Source: a virus. Taken from it: a stretch of 63,911 nt of DNA. The position numbers and the translations under genes were made by a program. The stretch covers positions 1 through 63,911 of IMG/VR virus record IMGVR_UViG_3300032296_002040; one strand, written 5' to 3'. Shown one piece after another: positions 33,683 to 42,879 of this stretch; positions within the stretch are counted from its first letter, which is position 1; every line of letters begins with the position of its first letter. The notes beneath the pieces are model-generated. The model did not search any database. It worked only from the letters and a program-made list of their open reading frames with translations, and was not told the DNA's origin.

Positions 33683-35490
33683 AACCCTCTCTGATCCGAA
33701 ATGCTTTCGGTAAACGGCCAGTGAAGTTCTTACTGCCCACTCCGGAAACAAAATTCACGGTCTCTTTGGAAGAGATCGCCACTGGCGTAGCCGCACCTGA
33801 AGTAGAACACGTGATCTATGGCCGTCTGCTTGATCTGGGTCAGTTAGCTCGCGCTTCTCACATGGAAAAGCAAGAGCAATGGGAAGTCAAAGTCCCAAAG
33901 ACCAATGACAATGCCACACGCGGTACCATTCGTGTTCGCAAGACCATGATCGAAGGCAGTCCGGATGAATACACCCTCTGCGGTAAAACTCCCGCAGGCG
34001 ATGCATCCAATCCACTGGAGCGTAAGGAAGTTCCTATTCCCTGCACTCAAGACATGTTCGATGTCATCAAATCCATGGCGTCAGCCGGGATGCGTAAGGA
34101 TCGTTACTTCTTCCCGGCTACTGCCACGGGCGAAGTCATTCCTCACGATGCTGCTAATCTCGGTGATCCCATTCCTGAAGACCAAGCAACAGATGCAGCG
34201 CATGCTGAAGGCGACAAGTGGGTCATGCCTTTGAAAGATGCTGTTACTGAGCACAAAGATCTGGTCAATGCACTGGAGTCTCCCGATAAGTCTGACGATC
34301 AGAAAGAGATCGCAGAACAAGGCGGTGAACTCAAGCGCATGGAAGCTGCTGAAGCCGAACAAGAGAATGTGGCAACTGAAGGCGATACAGTTGACATGAT
34401 CAATGCATCTTCTCACTGGTTGCCTGAACTCGACTTCACCAAACAACCTGGCGTCTTCAAGAAGCAAGAAGTGGTGGTGGAAGCCATCATCTGGACGGGT
34501 AAGAATCTGGCTCAAGTCCAAGCTTTCTTGTCGGGTAATGCCAAAGCTGGTGAAGAAATTGTCATCAGTGAAGATGACGGCAATGCTGATACCGATGGTG
34601 AACTGCTGATCGATACACTGGAAGATGGTGAAGGTAAGCAAGTGCAGCACATTGCTTCTCCTGGCGATTACATCATCAAGGGCGTCAAGGGTGAGTTCTA
34701 TCCGTGCAAGCCTGACATCTTTGCTGAGACGTACGCACAGACCAATCTGGTGACACTGGAAGAATTGCCTCCTGAAGGTGTGGAAGCAGAACCCACTGGT
34801 GAACCCAGTGAAGCACCCGCACAAGCGGCACAAGAACTCTCTACCAATGCATCGCCTCTGCAAAGCCCGCAAGCTGAGCCTGAAGGTCTGGTATGGGAAG
34901 TTGACTTGTTCCTGAAGGAAGACGGTTCGTACTACGACTGGGTGAAGATTGATCTGGAAGTCGGTAAGGGTAATGAGAACATGCCACTACCCCCGCTGCC
35001 TCTGAATCTGTCTGACATCATCGCAGCTCCGTATGGTCAGCGCACTGAAGCCGAGGAAGCGACTGTTTCCAATCTGTACTCCACGATCTTCGTAACCCGT
35101 AATCCTGGCGCTACACCTCTGTCGACTCAACCGACTCCGGCATTCGATCAGTCCAAGGTTGCAGAAGATGGCACTCCTGCTGAAGGTACTCCTGCTGACA
35201 GCAATGGTACTGGTGCCGCACCGGAAGGTGTCAATGATGTTGAAGTAGATCCGGCTGCTAAGGAAACTACTGAGGAACCCACCGCTGGTGAACCTCCTGC
35301 TGAAGAGAATGCACCTGATGCAGAAGAACCACCTGTTGGTGAACCTCCGGAAGAAGCTACTCCTCCGGCGGAAGATGAAGCACAACCTGAGACTCAACCT
35401 GAAGAAGTTACTGAACCTACCGCTGAAGCTCCTAAGGGACGTCAGCAACAGTTCACTGACGATCTGAAGCAAGCTCTCGGTCAAGACTAA
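33679..35490 (+). CDS. Multi-domain acidic protein with CYTH-like region
   Basis: The 603-residue product seems to have several parts. Residues 40-145 are CYTH-like: EVKVP, GTIRVRKTMIEG, EYTLCGKT and a KDRYFFP strand in an order reminiscent of triphosphate-tunnel enzymes, though the classic E-x-E-x-K start is not intact. Residues 265-365 contain VEAIIWTGKNLAQVQAFL and GDYIIKGVKGEFYPC, a small domain seen in many phage hypothetical proteins. From about residue 490 on there is an acidic P/E/A-rich tail with GEPP-type repeats. No firm function; the tail suggests a flexible virion or interaction protein. Starts by ATGA overlap. Confidence 0.5.
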   Translation: MKPSLIRNAFGKRPVKFLLPTPETKFTVSLEEIATGVAAPEVEHVIYGRLLDLGQLARASHMEKQEQWEVKVPKTNDNATRGTIRVRKTMIEGSPDEYTLCGKTPAGDASNPLERKEVPIPCTQDMFDVIKSMASAGMRKDRYFFPATATGEVIPHDAANLGDPIPEDQATDAAHAEGDKWVMPLKDAVTEHKDLVNALESPDKSDDQKEIAEQGGELKRMEAAEAEQENVATEGDTVDMINASSHWLPELDFTKQPGVFKKQEVVVEAIIWTGKNLAQVQAFLSGNAKAGEEIVISEDDGNADTDGELLIDTLEDGEGKQVQHIASPGDYIIKGVKGEFYPCKPDIFAETYAQTNLVTLEELPPEGVEAEPTGEPSEAPAQAAQELSTNASPLQSPQAEPEGLVWEVDLFLKEDGSYYDWVKIDLEVGKGNENMPLPPLPLNLSDIIAAPYGQRTEAEEATVSNLYSTIFVTRNPGATPLSTQPTPAFDQSKVAEDGTPAEGTPADSNGTGAAPEGVNDVEVDPAAKETTEEPTAGEPPAEENAPDAEEPPVGEPPEEATPPAEDEAQPETQPEEVTEPTAEAPKGRQQQFTDDLKQALGQD

Positions 35491-35503
35491 CTGAAAAGTT
35501 AAG

Positions 35504-35542
35504 GTCATAAAGCCCCACTGCCTAGGCAGTGGGGTCTATGAC
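35504..35542. terminator. Bidirectional terminator, 22-bp perfect palindrome
   Basis: A perfect 22-bp palindrome with half-site CCCCACTGCCT (35513-35534) is framed by GTCATA (35504-35509) and TATGAC (35537-35542). The same palindrome recurs at 48978-48999. It lies between convergent genes. Confidence 0.8.
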
Positions 35543-35543
35543 G

Positions 35544-36179
35544 TCAGCCGCCGTGTCCGTGCAACATCTCTCTCACAATCGATACCGTAGTAGCTACCTT
35601 GGGAATCGTCGAAAGTGCAAAACGATATTTACCAATGATGGCAGCTTTACGTAACTGCATGTACCGATATTTGGCGATGACTTGCCGGATACGATCTTCT
35701 ACTAACTCATCTGACAATGCGTTAGCATCCTCGGCAGTTGCATTCGGCTTTTGTTCACATGCCAGCATCAGTCGGAAGGGAAGAACTTTACCCTGCTGCG
35801 CCTGAACTGCTTGCTGATAGGTGAATTCGAATACTTCTTGATCGAATGGATTGAAGATCTTATTGGTTTCATTCAGACGATCTACTTCTTCCTGATGCAG
35901 CCGTGCGTATTTCAGATGCAATGCACTAGCAATCATCTCAGGTGTGATCGATTCCAGCTTAGGGCCAGAAGTCCAACCACGACCATCGAAATAGATATCA
36001 CCCAAACTAGCACGTTCCAAGGGAGGTGCAAAGGTCGAGTAATACTTAGGTAACTCCGCCAGTCGAGACTGAGTGATGGATTCAGTATAAATACCGATTC
36101 CCTCTTTCTCATTCAGGATCCTGTAGAGATGCAGAGTTACCATGTTGCTGTCTGATACTTCTGCTAATTGTGCTGACAT
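35544..36179 (-). CDS. Unknown protein downstream of the fibre genes, 211 aa
   Basis: AAGGAAAACC precedes the ATG. The product is helical and soluble, with a C-terminal basic segment and ends HGHGG. It follows the four fibre genes on the same strand, 18 nt after the 36198 gene, the typical place for a fibre assembly or attachment factor. No recognised chaperone motif, so this is positional inference. Confidence 0.55.
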   Translation of the reverse strand: MSAQLAEVSDSNMVTLHLYRILNEKEGIGIYTESITQSRLAELPKYYSTFAPPLERASLGDIYFDGRGWTSGPKLESITPEMIASALHLKYARLHQEEVDRLNETNKIFNPFDQEVFEFTYQQAVQAQQGKVLPFRLMLACEQKPNATAEDANALSDELVEDRIRQVIAKYRYMQLRKAAIIGKYRFALSTIPKVATTVSIVREMLHGHGG

Positions 36180-36197
36180 GGTTTTCCTTAATGAAGA

Positions 36198-37457
36198 TTA
36201 CGCGCCCTTAGGAACCCATGCATATGTCAAGAAACGCCCAGGTGGACATGTTTCAGAATTATATCCACCGTCACCGAAGTCATAGGACTGCCACATGTTA
36301 GAGTAGATCGTAATCGATCCACCCGCTGGCACCTTATAAAGACCCTGAATGGACTTGTTATCAGAATCCGAACTTTGGGTGTTATATGCCAAACTGATCA
36401 AAGATCCATTGACATACGCTTCTTGACAGACGCCTTGATTACCTTGACCTGCCATGGTGTTAGAAACCACCACAGCTTTACTGTAGGGGTTAGTCCAACT
36501 CCACGATGAACGAGGTGTAGGGTTATCAGGGACCGTTGGATCTGGTCTACCTGGTGTTCCGCTGAACAAGTAAACCCACTGTCCATCTGAACCAGCAGAT
36601 AAACGCTTAATAGCGTCTGCTAACTTCGCTTGGAATTCAGCAGTCGTGTAAGCATTGATCTGGCCAGGTGTAACTCCGTGTGGGTTGCTCTTGTTGCTAT
36701 CGTGCGCGAGCATGGTGCTGATGATGCTATTACCCCGATTGGTGAACTCGGTGTAAAGCGCTGACAGAATGGCGTCTGTTTCCTGTTTGGTGTAGACGTT
36801 AATCTGACCTGCATACAGTTGGTGAGGATTGTTAAAATCGGAAACGTGTTGTTGGAGTAAGAGCTTCAACGCGGCGTTATGATCTAACTGAGACTGATAC
36901 TCTCGATCCAAGTCGGCACGGATCTTGTCGTAAGTTGCTTGACGACCCTGAGCCATACCCGCCATCACCCCGTCAAGCTGACGAGTGATGTATTCCCAAC
37001 CGTACGTGTCATCAGTATCATGCTGGTGAGGTCCAGGGTTCAAGAACCAAGGACGTGCAACTAAATCTTCGTACTTCACTGGACGGTCATCTAAGTCCAT
37101 CGCATCTAAAGCTGCGAAGATGTTCTTGCGGTTGTTACTGTAACCACCACCTAAGGCTTGGTAGTCTAAGATGATGTTGTTCGACACTGTCGTGTTGTAG
37201 ATCACAATGGATGCACAGATCTCCTTACCATACTCCCGCGTAGGAATGGGATAGAGATCTGCTGGGGAGTAATCTACTCCCTTCTGGAGAACGTATCCAG
37301 TTGCAGCATCAGTGATCTTCAACGACTCTGTGAAGAAAGCCCCAAAGTCAGGCACAGCGGTCCGTACTTGACGATTGACCAATGTCTGTGCCTCGCCTAC
37401 GATCTTATTACTGGAGGCTTTACCAGTACGATCGAGTGGTTTTCTGAAGTCAGCCAT
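36198..37457 (-). CDS. Tail fibre protein paralogue A
   Basis: The 419-residue product shows the plan shared by four adjacent proteins: an N-terminal domain with FFTESLKITDAATGYVLQKGVDY and a Y-Q-x-L-G-G strand (residues 30-125), a helical middle with HQHDTD and NPHQLYAGQINVYTKQETD / NPHGVTPGQINAYTTAEF repeats (about 150-290), and a beta-rich C-terminal head ending in SITIYSNMWQSYDFGDGGYN. The NPH-x-V/L-T repeats are typical of collar or fibre shafts. It should form trimers on the baseplate or collar and bind the host surface. GAGGA precedes the ATG. Confidence 0.75.
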   Translation of the reverse strand: MADFRKPLDRTGKASSNKIVGEAQTLVNRQVRTAVPDFGAFFTESLKITDAATGYVLQKGVDYSPADLYPIPTREYGKEICASIVIYNTTVSNNIILDYQALGGGYSNNRKNIFAALDAMDLDDRPVKYEDLVARPWFLNPGPHQHDTDDTYGWEYITRQLDGVMAGMAQGRQATYDKIRADLDREYQSQLDHNAALKLLLQQHVSDFNNPHQLYAGQINVYTKQETDAILSALYTEFTNRGNSIISTMLAHDSNKSNPHGVTPGQINAYTTAEFQAKLADAIKRLSAGSDGQWVYLFSGTPGRPDPTVPDNPTPRSSWSWTNPYSKAVVVSNTMAGQGNQGVCQEAYVNGSLISLAYNTQSSDSDNKSIQGLYKVPAGGSITIYSNMWQSYDFGDGGYNSETCPPGRFLTYAWVPKGA

Positions 37458-37468
37458 GAAGATCCTCG

Positions 37469-38644
37469 TTAAGCTGTCGGTACAAACCGCAGGCCATAGA
37501 TGGTACCAGAACCACCAGATGGAGTACCGGTATAGATCGTAATCGTTCCACGACCAGGGACCATGATGTAAGTCTGTACGGATTTAATCCAGTTGGTGTG
37601 TTGATTCGTGGCGTCGGCGATCAAAACGCCATTCACATACATCTGGTTACCCACACGACCAGCACCATTGGAGTTGGTAAACGAGTAGAAAACGGCTTGG
37701 TTAAAGTCATTGTAATGCGACCAACCACCAGTATAGGAATTGACTAACAGCTGCCAATACCCATTCTCACCAGTCGGAGTTTGACTAACAAGCTGTTGCA
37801 AGCGTGCGTCCAGTTGTTCTTTGGTCCACATCTGCAACATCGCAGCGGTAATTCCGTGAGGGTTATCTCTGCGTGCAACGTGAGCTGCTAGATTGGCCTC
37901 AATTACTAATGCACGGTTATTGAACTCGTTGTACAACTGGTCACGGAATTGGTTCAATTCTGTCTTGGTGTAGACATTTAACTGATCCGGAGTAACCGAG
38001 TGAGGATTCTGGTCGTTATCAATGTGGTTGGTCAGTCGACTTTCGGTGCCGTTTTGCTGAGCACCTAAGACACTGAACATGGCATCGATATACGCGTACA
38101 GATCGACTTGGGCTTCAGGGAAACCGTTAATCAAGATCTGACGAATCCGTGCAATGGCATGCTCCTGATATTCGAAACCAATACGGTTGTCATTACGAGC
38201 CATATAGTGAGTTGGAGGATACTGCGATGCTTTAACTGGTGTTAAGAGAGGTCCCCATTTCCAGTCATGCTGACCAGCAGCTGCGATGTTTTGCATTTGG
38301 GTGACGACTTGAGATTCAGGCACTTCGTAGAAGTCACCTAATACTTGGTACGTCAACATCACGTCTTTGGTCACAGCAGGGTTCTTGATCACTACGATGT
38401 TGCAGATTTCCTTGTTATACAAACCAGAGGGAAGTTCTGCCACATCAGACGGATAATAATCAACACCCTTCACCAGCTCACGGTTGTTATTACCCAGATC
38501 GATTAACTTCATCGACTCAGTAAAGAAAGAACCGAAGTTCGGCGCGAACAGGCGCATCGGACCATCAGCTAACACATGTGATTCATTGCGAATCAGATTA
38601 GTTGGATTCACCCCTGTGGTGTCCAACGCGTACGTATAACTCAT
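37469..38644 (-). CDS. Tail fibre protein paralogue B
   Basis: The 391-residue product follows the same plan: FGSFFTESMKLIDLG and KGVDYYPSDVAELP near the N-terminus, TYQVLGDFY at about 110, then NPHSVTPDQLNVYTKTEL and NPHGITAAMLQMWTKEQL repeats, and a C-terminal head with the same GRGTITIYTG strand as paralogue A. The C-terminal heads of A, B and C look homologous, while the binding loops differ. GAGG precedes the ATG; 11 nt separate it from paralogue A. Confidence 0.75.
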   Translation of the reverse strand: MSYTYALDTTGVNPTNLIRNESHVLADGPMRLFAPNFGSFFTESMKLIDLGNNNRELVKGVDYYPSDVAELPSGLYNKEICNIVVIKNPAVTKDVMLTYQVLGDFYEVPESQVVTQMQNIAAAGQHDWKWGPLLTPVKASQYPPTHYMARNDNRIGFEYQEHAIARIRQILINGFPEAQVDLYAYIDAMFSVLGAQQNGTESRLTNHIDNDQNPHSVTPDQLNVYTKTELNQFRDQLYNEFNNRALVIEANLAAHVARRDNPHGITAAMLQMWTKEQLDARLQQLVSQTPTGENGYWQLLVNSYTGGWSHYNDFNQAVFYSFTNSNGAGRVGNQMYVNGVLIADATNQHTNWIKSVQTYIMVPGRGTITIYTGTPSGGSGTIYGLRFVPTA

Positions 38645-38655
38645 TGGCTACCTCG

Positions 38656-39831
38656 TTAAGAAGACTTGGGGCTGAAACGGTAAACCAGAGGACGACATGC
38701 TTGTCCATTAGCGTTACAATCCACGTAAATCGATCCACCTGCCGGAACCCACACTGCACCTTGCGTACGTTTTGGATCTCGATAAACCAGAGTCTGTGCA
38801 TCGGTGATCAAAGTACCATTAACGTAAATGCGCTGCGCCGTACCACGGTCACTGGTCGACATAGATGTCACCGAGTAGAAGCAAGCCACAGCAAACGGGT
38901 TAGTTTCACCCCATGCCGTGGTATAGTCCCCGTAGCGATATTCATACTGACCATCAGCACCACTTGGGTTAGCAGCAACTGCAGCTTGAATAGCAGCTTC
39001 CATCTGTGCAGCTGTCATCGAACCGATGTTAGCTGCAGTGTCGTTGTGAGGATTGACCGCATTGATGTGCGTATTCACTCGGTTCTGTGCATTGATCATC
39101 AACTGATCAAGGTCTGCATGCATCGAATTCAGAAGGTCATCCACCTTTTGACGGATGTATGCATTGATTTGTTCGGCAGTGACTCGGTGCGGGTTCGACT
39201 TGTCATTTAAGTGTGCGGTCACTAAAGCATCCAGATCATCAGCACGACTCTTGATGTCAGCACCATACTCATCCGCCTTACGATAAATGTCATCCAACTC
39301 TAATGTTGCTTTGATCTCAATCGCTTGACGGATACGGTCCGTGCGATAGACAGCTTCATTGAAGTTATAGATGTCACCGATATCGTGCGTGTGTTTGGTC
39401 GGTTCGAATTCTGTGGGTAAGTCCTTGATGTTCGGCCAGTAAACCTGACGGGCATCTAACGAGGTCGATGCAATCAATTGCTCAATTGCATTGATCTGAG
39501 AACTATATTCATCACCACCTACGGTCTGATACGTCACCAGTACGCGATCTGATACAGTCGGCTCAGTGATGACAATCATCCCATGGACTTCCATACCAGT
39601 GCGCTTAACAGCTGATGCATTCAAACACGTGAAGGAGTAATGCACACCACGTTTTAATTCCTCATTGGTCGCGGCATCCACAACCTTTACTGATTTACTA
39701 TAGAAACAGCCATGGCGAATAGCAATGGAACGCTTCGATTTGTAGACCAGGGTGTAAAGATCATTGATGACGAGATTATTGAGGCTTTTACCCGTTGGAT
39801 CAAATGGGTAACGAGTCAATAATGGCATCAT
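38656..39831 (-). CDS. Tail fibre protein paralogue C
   Basis: The 391-residue product has CFYSKSVKVVDAATNEELKRG, TYQTVGGDEY, then NPHRVTAEQINAYIRQKV and a NPHNDTAANIGSMT repeat, and a C-terminal head with ADGQYEYRYGDY and GGSIYVDCNANG strands matching those of A and B. Two start codons in a row (ATGATG) follow a GGAG site. Same length as B. Confidence 0.75.
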   Translation of the reverse strand: MMPLLTRYPFDPTGKSLNNLVINDLYTLVYKSKRSIAIRHGCFYSKSVKVVDAATNEELKRGVHYSFTCLNASAVKRTGMEVHGMIVITEPTVSDRVLVTYQTVGGDEYSSQINAIEQLIASTSLDARQVYWPNIKDLPTEFEPTKHTHDIGDIYNFNEAVYRTDRIRQAIEIKATLELDDIYRKADEYGADIKSRADDLDALVTAHLNDKSNPHRVTAEQINAYIRQKVDDLLNSMHADLDQLMINAQNRVNTHINAVNPHNDTAANIGSMTAAQMEAAIQAAVAANPSGADGQYEYRYGDYTTAWGETNPFAVACFYSVTSMSTSDRGTAQRIYVNGTLITDAQTLVYRDPKRTQGAVWVPAGGSIYVDCNANGQACRPLVYRFSPKSS

Positions 39832-39853
39832 GTTTAAAATACTCCGGAGAAAA

Positions 39854-39883
39854 CCCAGTGACAGATGCTACATTGTCACTGGG
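39854..39883 (-). terminator. Minus-strand hairpin terminator
   Basis: CCCAGTGACA (39854-39863) and TGTCACTGGG (39874-39883) form a perfect 10-bp stem between fibre genes; on the minus strand TTTTC follows. It separates the large fibre (39900) from the other three, which may therefore be expressed separately. Confidence 0.7.
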
Positions 39884-39899
39884 TCTTTGGAAGGTTACA

Positions 39900-41510
39900 T
39901 CAGGTGGTCAATGCAGTAGTCAGATTATCAAATGCAGTTTGCATCGAAGTCATCATCTGGACAAACTGGGTAGAAGTCACAAACGACATCGGATTGATGT
40001 AGGTGATACCAGCCGGTTCAACAGTCTGTGCAGTCACGTTATCATCAGCCAGTGCGGACACACCCTTATTGATCTCGTTGACAGTGATGTAATTAGCTGC
40101 ATTGCGAGTCTTGACGTACACGCTAACAGTTTTACCATCAGCCGATACCACCCAACCGATTTGGTCACGGGCAGCAACAGGATCTAAGGAGGTCGCTACT
40201 GCAAACGTGGCTGCATTAGCAGCATCATGAGCAGCACGTAAAGCGATGCGCACGTAGTACGATGCGCTGTTTGCATTATCTGCATCACAGAGACCAGAGA
40301 CAATCCACACCAGATCAGTTACAGGGACGTAACTCAACGACGGGTCAGCTAAACGAGCAGTACCCAGTAAATGCCAGATATTACCAGAGCCATCACCGCC
40401 ACCTGAGAACGAATAGTTCTTAGACACACCTGCGTTGGCAGCACCACCGAAACGAGAGTCCAGAGATGCCAAGAACTCAGTCATGGTCTGACCGTTAAAC
40501 TTCTGACTGTTTGCAGCAGTACCTTGCAGTACGTAGGCGGCGTAATCGTCAAACGAGTAACCGTTGAAGTTGACAGAATTCTGAGCAGTACCTTGCAAGA
40601 TGGCGTCTCGCAGTGTAGCGTAGGTCATGCCTTGCAGACGCACCGAGTCATAAGCCACTGCATCGGCTGACAACTTCTGTCCCAGCAAGTTATCAAGCTG
40701 AGCCTGGCTATAAGTACCGACATCAGCAGCCGTAGTACCATGTGGATTACGCGCAGCAGCGTGGGTATTGAACGGTGTGATGATGTTCTTCAACATCGCC
40801 TGCATCGTCGACAACGGAGACATCATGTAATCGTTGGACAGACCAGCCTCAGCAGCAGCTTGCGTTGCCATGGGGTTGTTCTGCACGTTACCCAGACCCA
40901 CTTGTGCTTTGGTCACATTGTGGGGGTTACTCTTGTCAGCGATGTGGTCAGCTAAACCACCAGAACCTTGTTGGCGCAGTTGATCTGCGATATCACCCAG
41001 TTTAGCAGTGACGTCTTTCAGGCCAACTTGATCGATCAGATCCCAAACGTGGTCAATCACCGGGAATACCAGCGGAACACCAGTGACTTGTTCCCAACTC
41101 GTGATACGTGGGTTTTCCAGACGATCCGATAAGATCTCAGCAATATCTGCTTCTGACAGAGTCCAGCGACCACCAAGCGTCTGATAGCCCAGCGTCAGAG
41201 TACCCGACAGTTCGGTATTCAGGAATTGAATAGAACCATACACCGGTTTAGCTACACCGCGCGATGCGCCAATGTACCAGTAGCCGAGGTAATAGTCGAC
41301 ACCTTCAGTCAGGGGAACGATAACACCAGAAGTGTCACGGAAGGTAATGGTCAAGCTCTCCGCGTAGAAAGGAGCATAACGCGGAATTACGAGATTATAG
41401 TCGCGATAATTGACTGGCGTCACCACGCCAATTTCGCCTGTGATTTTATTAACCGGGTTAACGCCAGTAGCATCTTCCGGGTAATCGAATTCACTGGATG
41501 TGGTAGCCAT
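39900..41510 (-). CDS. Tail fibre protein paralogue D (long)
   Basis: The 536-residue product shares the N-terminal plan (PFYAESLTITFRD, EGVDYYLGYW, GYQTLGGRW) and the repeats NPHNVTKAQVGLGNVQN and NPHGTTAADVGTYSQAQL, then has two near-identical modules (LQGTAQNSVNFNGYSFDDYA and LQGTAANSQKFNGQTMTEFL) and a longer beta-rich head with GGAANAGVSKNYSFSGG. The internal NPHNVTK...GLGNV element is typical of phage fibre shafts. It differs from A-C in the head, suggesting another receptor or a proximal fibre segment. AGGGAG precedes the ATG. Confidence 0.75.
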   Translation of the reverse strand: MATTSSEFDYPEDATGVNPVNKITGEIGVVTPVNYRDYNLVIPRYAPFYAESLTITFRDTSGVIVPLTEGVDYYLGYWYIGASRGVAKPVYGSIQFLNTELSGTLTLGYQTLGGRWTLSEADIAEILSDRLENPRITSWEQVTGVPLVFPVIDHVWDLIDQVGLKDVTAKLGDIADQLRQQGSGGLADHIADKSNPHNVTKAQVGLGNVQNNPMATQAAAEAGLSNDYMMSPLSTMQAMLKNIITPFNTHAAARNPHGTTAADVGTYSQAQLDNLLGQKLSADAVAYDSVRLQGMTYATLRDAILQGTAQNSVNFNGYSFDDYAAYVLQGTAANSQKFNGQTMTEFLASLDSRFGGAANAGVSKNYSFSGGGDGSGNIWHLLGTARLADPSLSYVPVTDLVWIVSGLCDADNANSASYYVRIALRAAHDAANAATFAVATSLDPVAARDQIGWVVSADGKTVSVYVKTRNAANYITVNEINKGVSALADDNVTAQTVEPAGITYINPMSFVTSTQFVQMMTSMQTAFDNLTTALTT

Positions 41511-41605
41511 TCGAAATGCTCCCTACAGGGGTTTAAAGAACTTAATGGTATAGACGGAAGTCGTTAGACTATACTATTTTACAAATTTAAAGGACGGATA
41601 CCCTC

Positions 41606-42838
41606 ATGTATCAGTTAGTAAAAGCCATTGGCAAGAACCTCGACGGTAGCCGTTGGGCGAGTGTAGAAATCGGTGATGTTCCGATGAAAACACTCTACAG
41701 TACTTACAAGTACCTTTGGGCTACCCTGTCCAACCCATTCATTGATCATCAAGTCGCATTGGACCTGATGCTTTTGATTGGTACCAACCGTTTTAATACC
41801 CAGACGTTCAATGAGTACTTGGCGTCACTGGGTAATTTAGCGTTACCTACTCAGGATACAATTCCAGAGATCAATCCTCAGTATGTACGCTATGCTGATG
41901 TATGGAAGGCAGGTTATTCGGTTCAACCCATCCACGACACAGCAGCCCCTGACTCGCCTTTACCTGTCTCAGAGAAGCATCACCTACATCTGACAAAGAC
42001 GGGATTGACGTATTCAGACTTTTACGACTACTGCTTAGTTTCCATCAACGGAATGTATCACTACAGTGATGGTAACAACAGTGGTGTGTATGTCAAAGAC
42101 GGTATGCGCTCCATCAATAAGGCGGGTCGTAACATGATTGGGATGACCTCGTTTAAGAACGTAGGTAAGATTCGTCTGATCCCGATTACGGATGACATGA
42201 TCTTTAAACTGACGGATGACCAGCAATACTGTCACCAGATGTATTTAGATCTGAAAGAGGACTTCACTGGCAAACAAGTCTTTATTTGCATTGGTGGTTA
42301 CTTACACATCAACGATAAGAACTTCATGCGCCAGTGGAATGATACCTGCTGGTATCTTAACTTCGATCGTTATCCGATTGTTGACCGGTACTTCCAGTCT
42401 AAGGATCTGATTGATTTATCGTCTCTTGATTTGTTTGTTCCTCCACGCAGTGAGTCCGCTGTGGAAATGGACGAACTATTAAGTGATGCAGCTATGCTGG
42501 CCATGATGAAGCTGTCTCAAACCTTTGTGGTGGTATTAGACACCCCTGAGTTCTTCTACGAGAAGCAATTCATCCGTGGTACCAAGATTCCTGGTCATTT
42601 CGTTTCAGCAGTCAATCCCATTTACCCGATGATCACTGATTTGGGTAAGCTGGCAAATTACTGGCCTCATCCGGATGATGGTCTCTTTAGTCTGACGACT
42701 CAGAACACCTTGCGTCATAACCGTGCGTATCGCACCACGAAGATGAAAGACTTACCGGTGGTGTCGGATCAGCGGCGTGCCAATGATCCGGTAAACCAAT
42801 CTCGGGCTTTCTTCCAGGTCATGGGTAAGGACATGTAA
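41606..42838 (+). CDS. Virion protein candidate, 410 aa
   Basis: AAAGGACGG precedes the ATG. The product is an alpha/beta protein with many aromatic residues and no membrane segment or catalytic motif. It is a single-gene transcription unit between the divergent fibre operon and the convergent spike gene, which implies a tail or baseplate role. Not recognised as a known family. Confidence 0.55.
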   Translation: MYQLVKAIGKNLDGSRWASVEIGDVPMKTLYSTYKYLWATLSNPFIDHQVALDLMLLIGTNRFNTQTFNEYLASLGNLALPTQDTIPEINPQYVRYADVWKAGYSVQPIHDTAAPDSPLPVSEKHHLHLTKTGLTYSDFYDYCLVSINGMYHYSDGNNSGVYVKDGMRSINKAGRNMIGMTSFKNVGKIRLIPITDDMIFKLTDDQQYCHQMYLDLKEDFTGKQVFICIGGYLHINDKNFMRQWNDTCWYLNFDRYPIVDRYFQSKDLIDLSSLDLFVPPRSESAVEMDELLSDAAMLAMMKLSQTFVVVLDTPEFFYEKQFIRGTKIPGHFVSAVNPIYPMITDLGKLANYWPHPDDGLFSLTTQNTLRHNRAYRTTKMKDLPVVSDQRRANDPVNQSRAFFQVMGKDM

Positions 42839-42841
42839 AGG

Positions 42842-42876
42842 CATAAAGCCACGTCCCTAGGGACGTGGCGCTTATG
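42842..42876. terminator. Bidirectional terminator, perfect palindrome with CATAA/TTATG
   Basis: A perfect 22-bp palindrome with half-site GCCACGTCCCT (42848-42869), centred on CCTAGG, is framed by CATAA (42842-42846) and TTATG (42872-42876), followed by TCC. It separates convergent genes ending at 42838 (+) and 42880 (-). Confidence 0.8.
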
Positions 42877-42879
42877 TCC

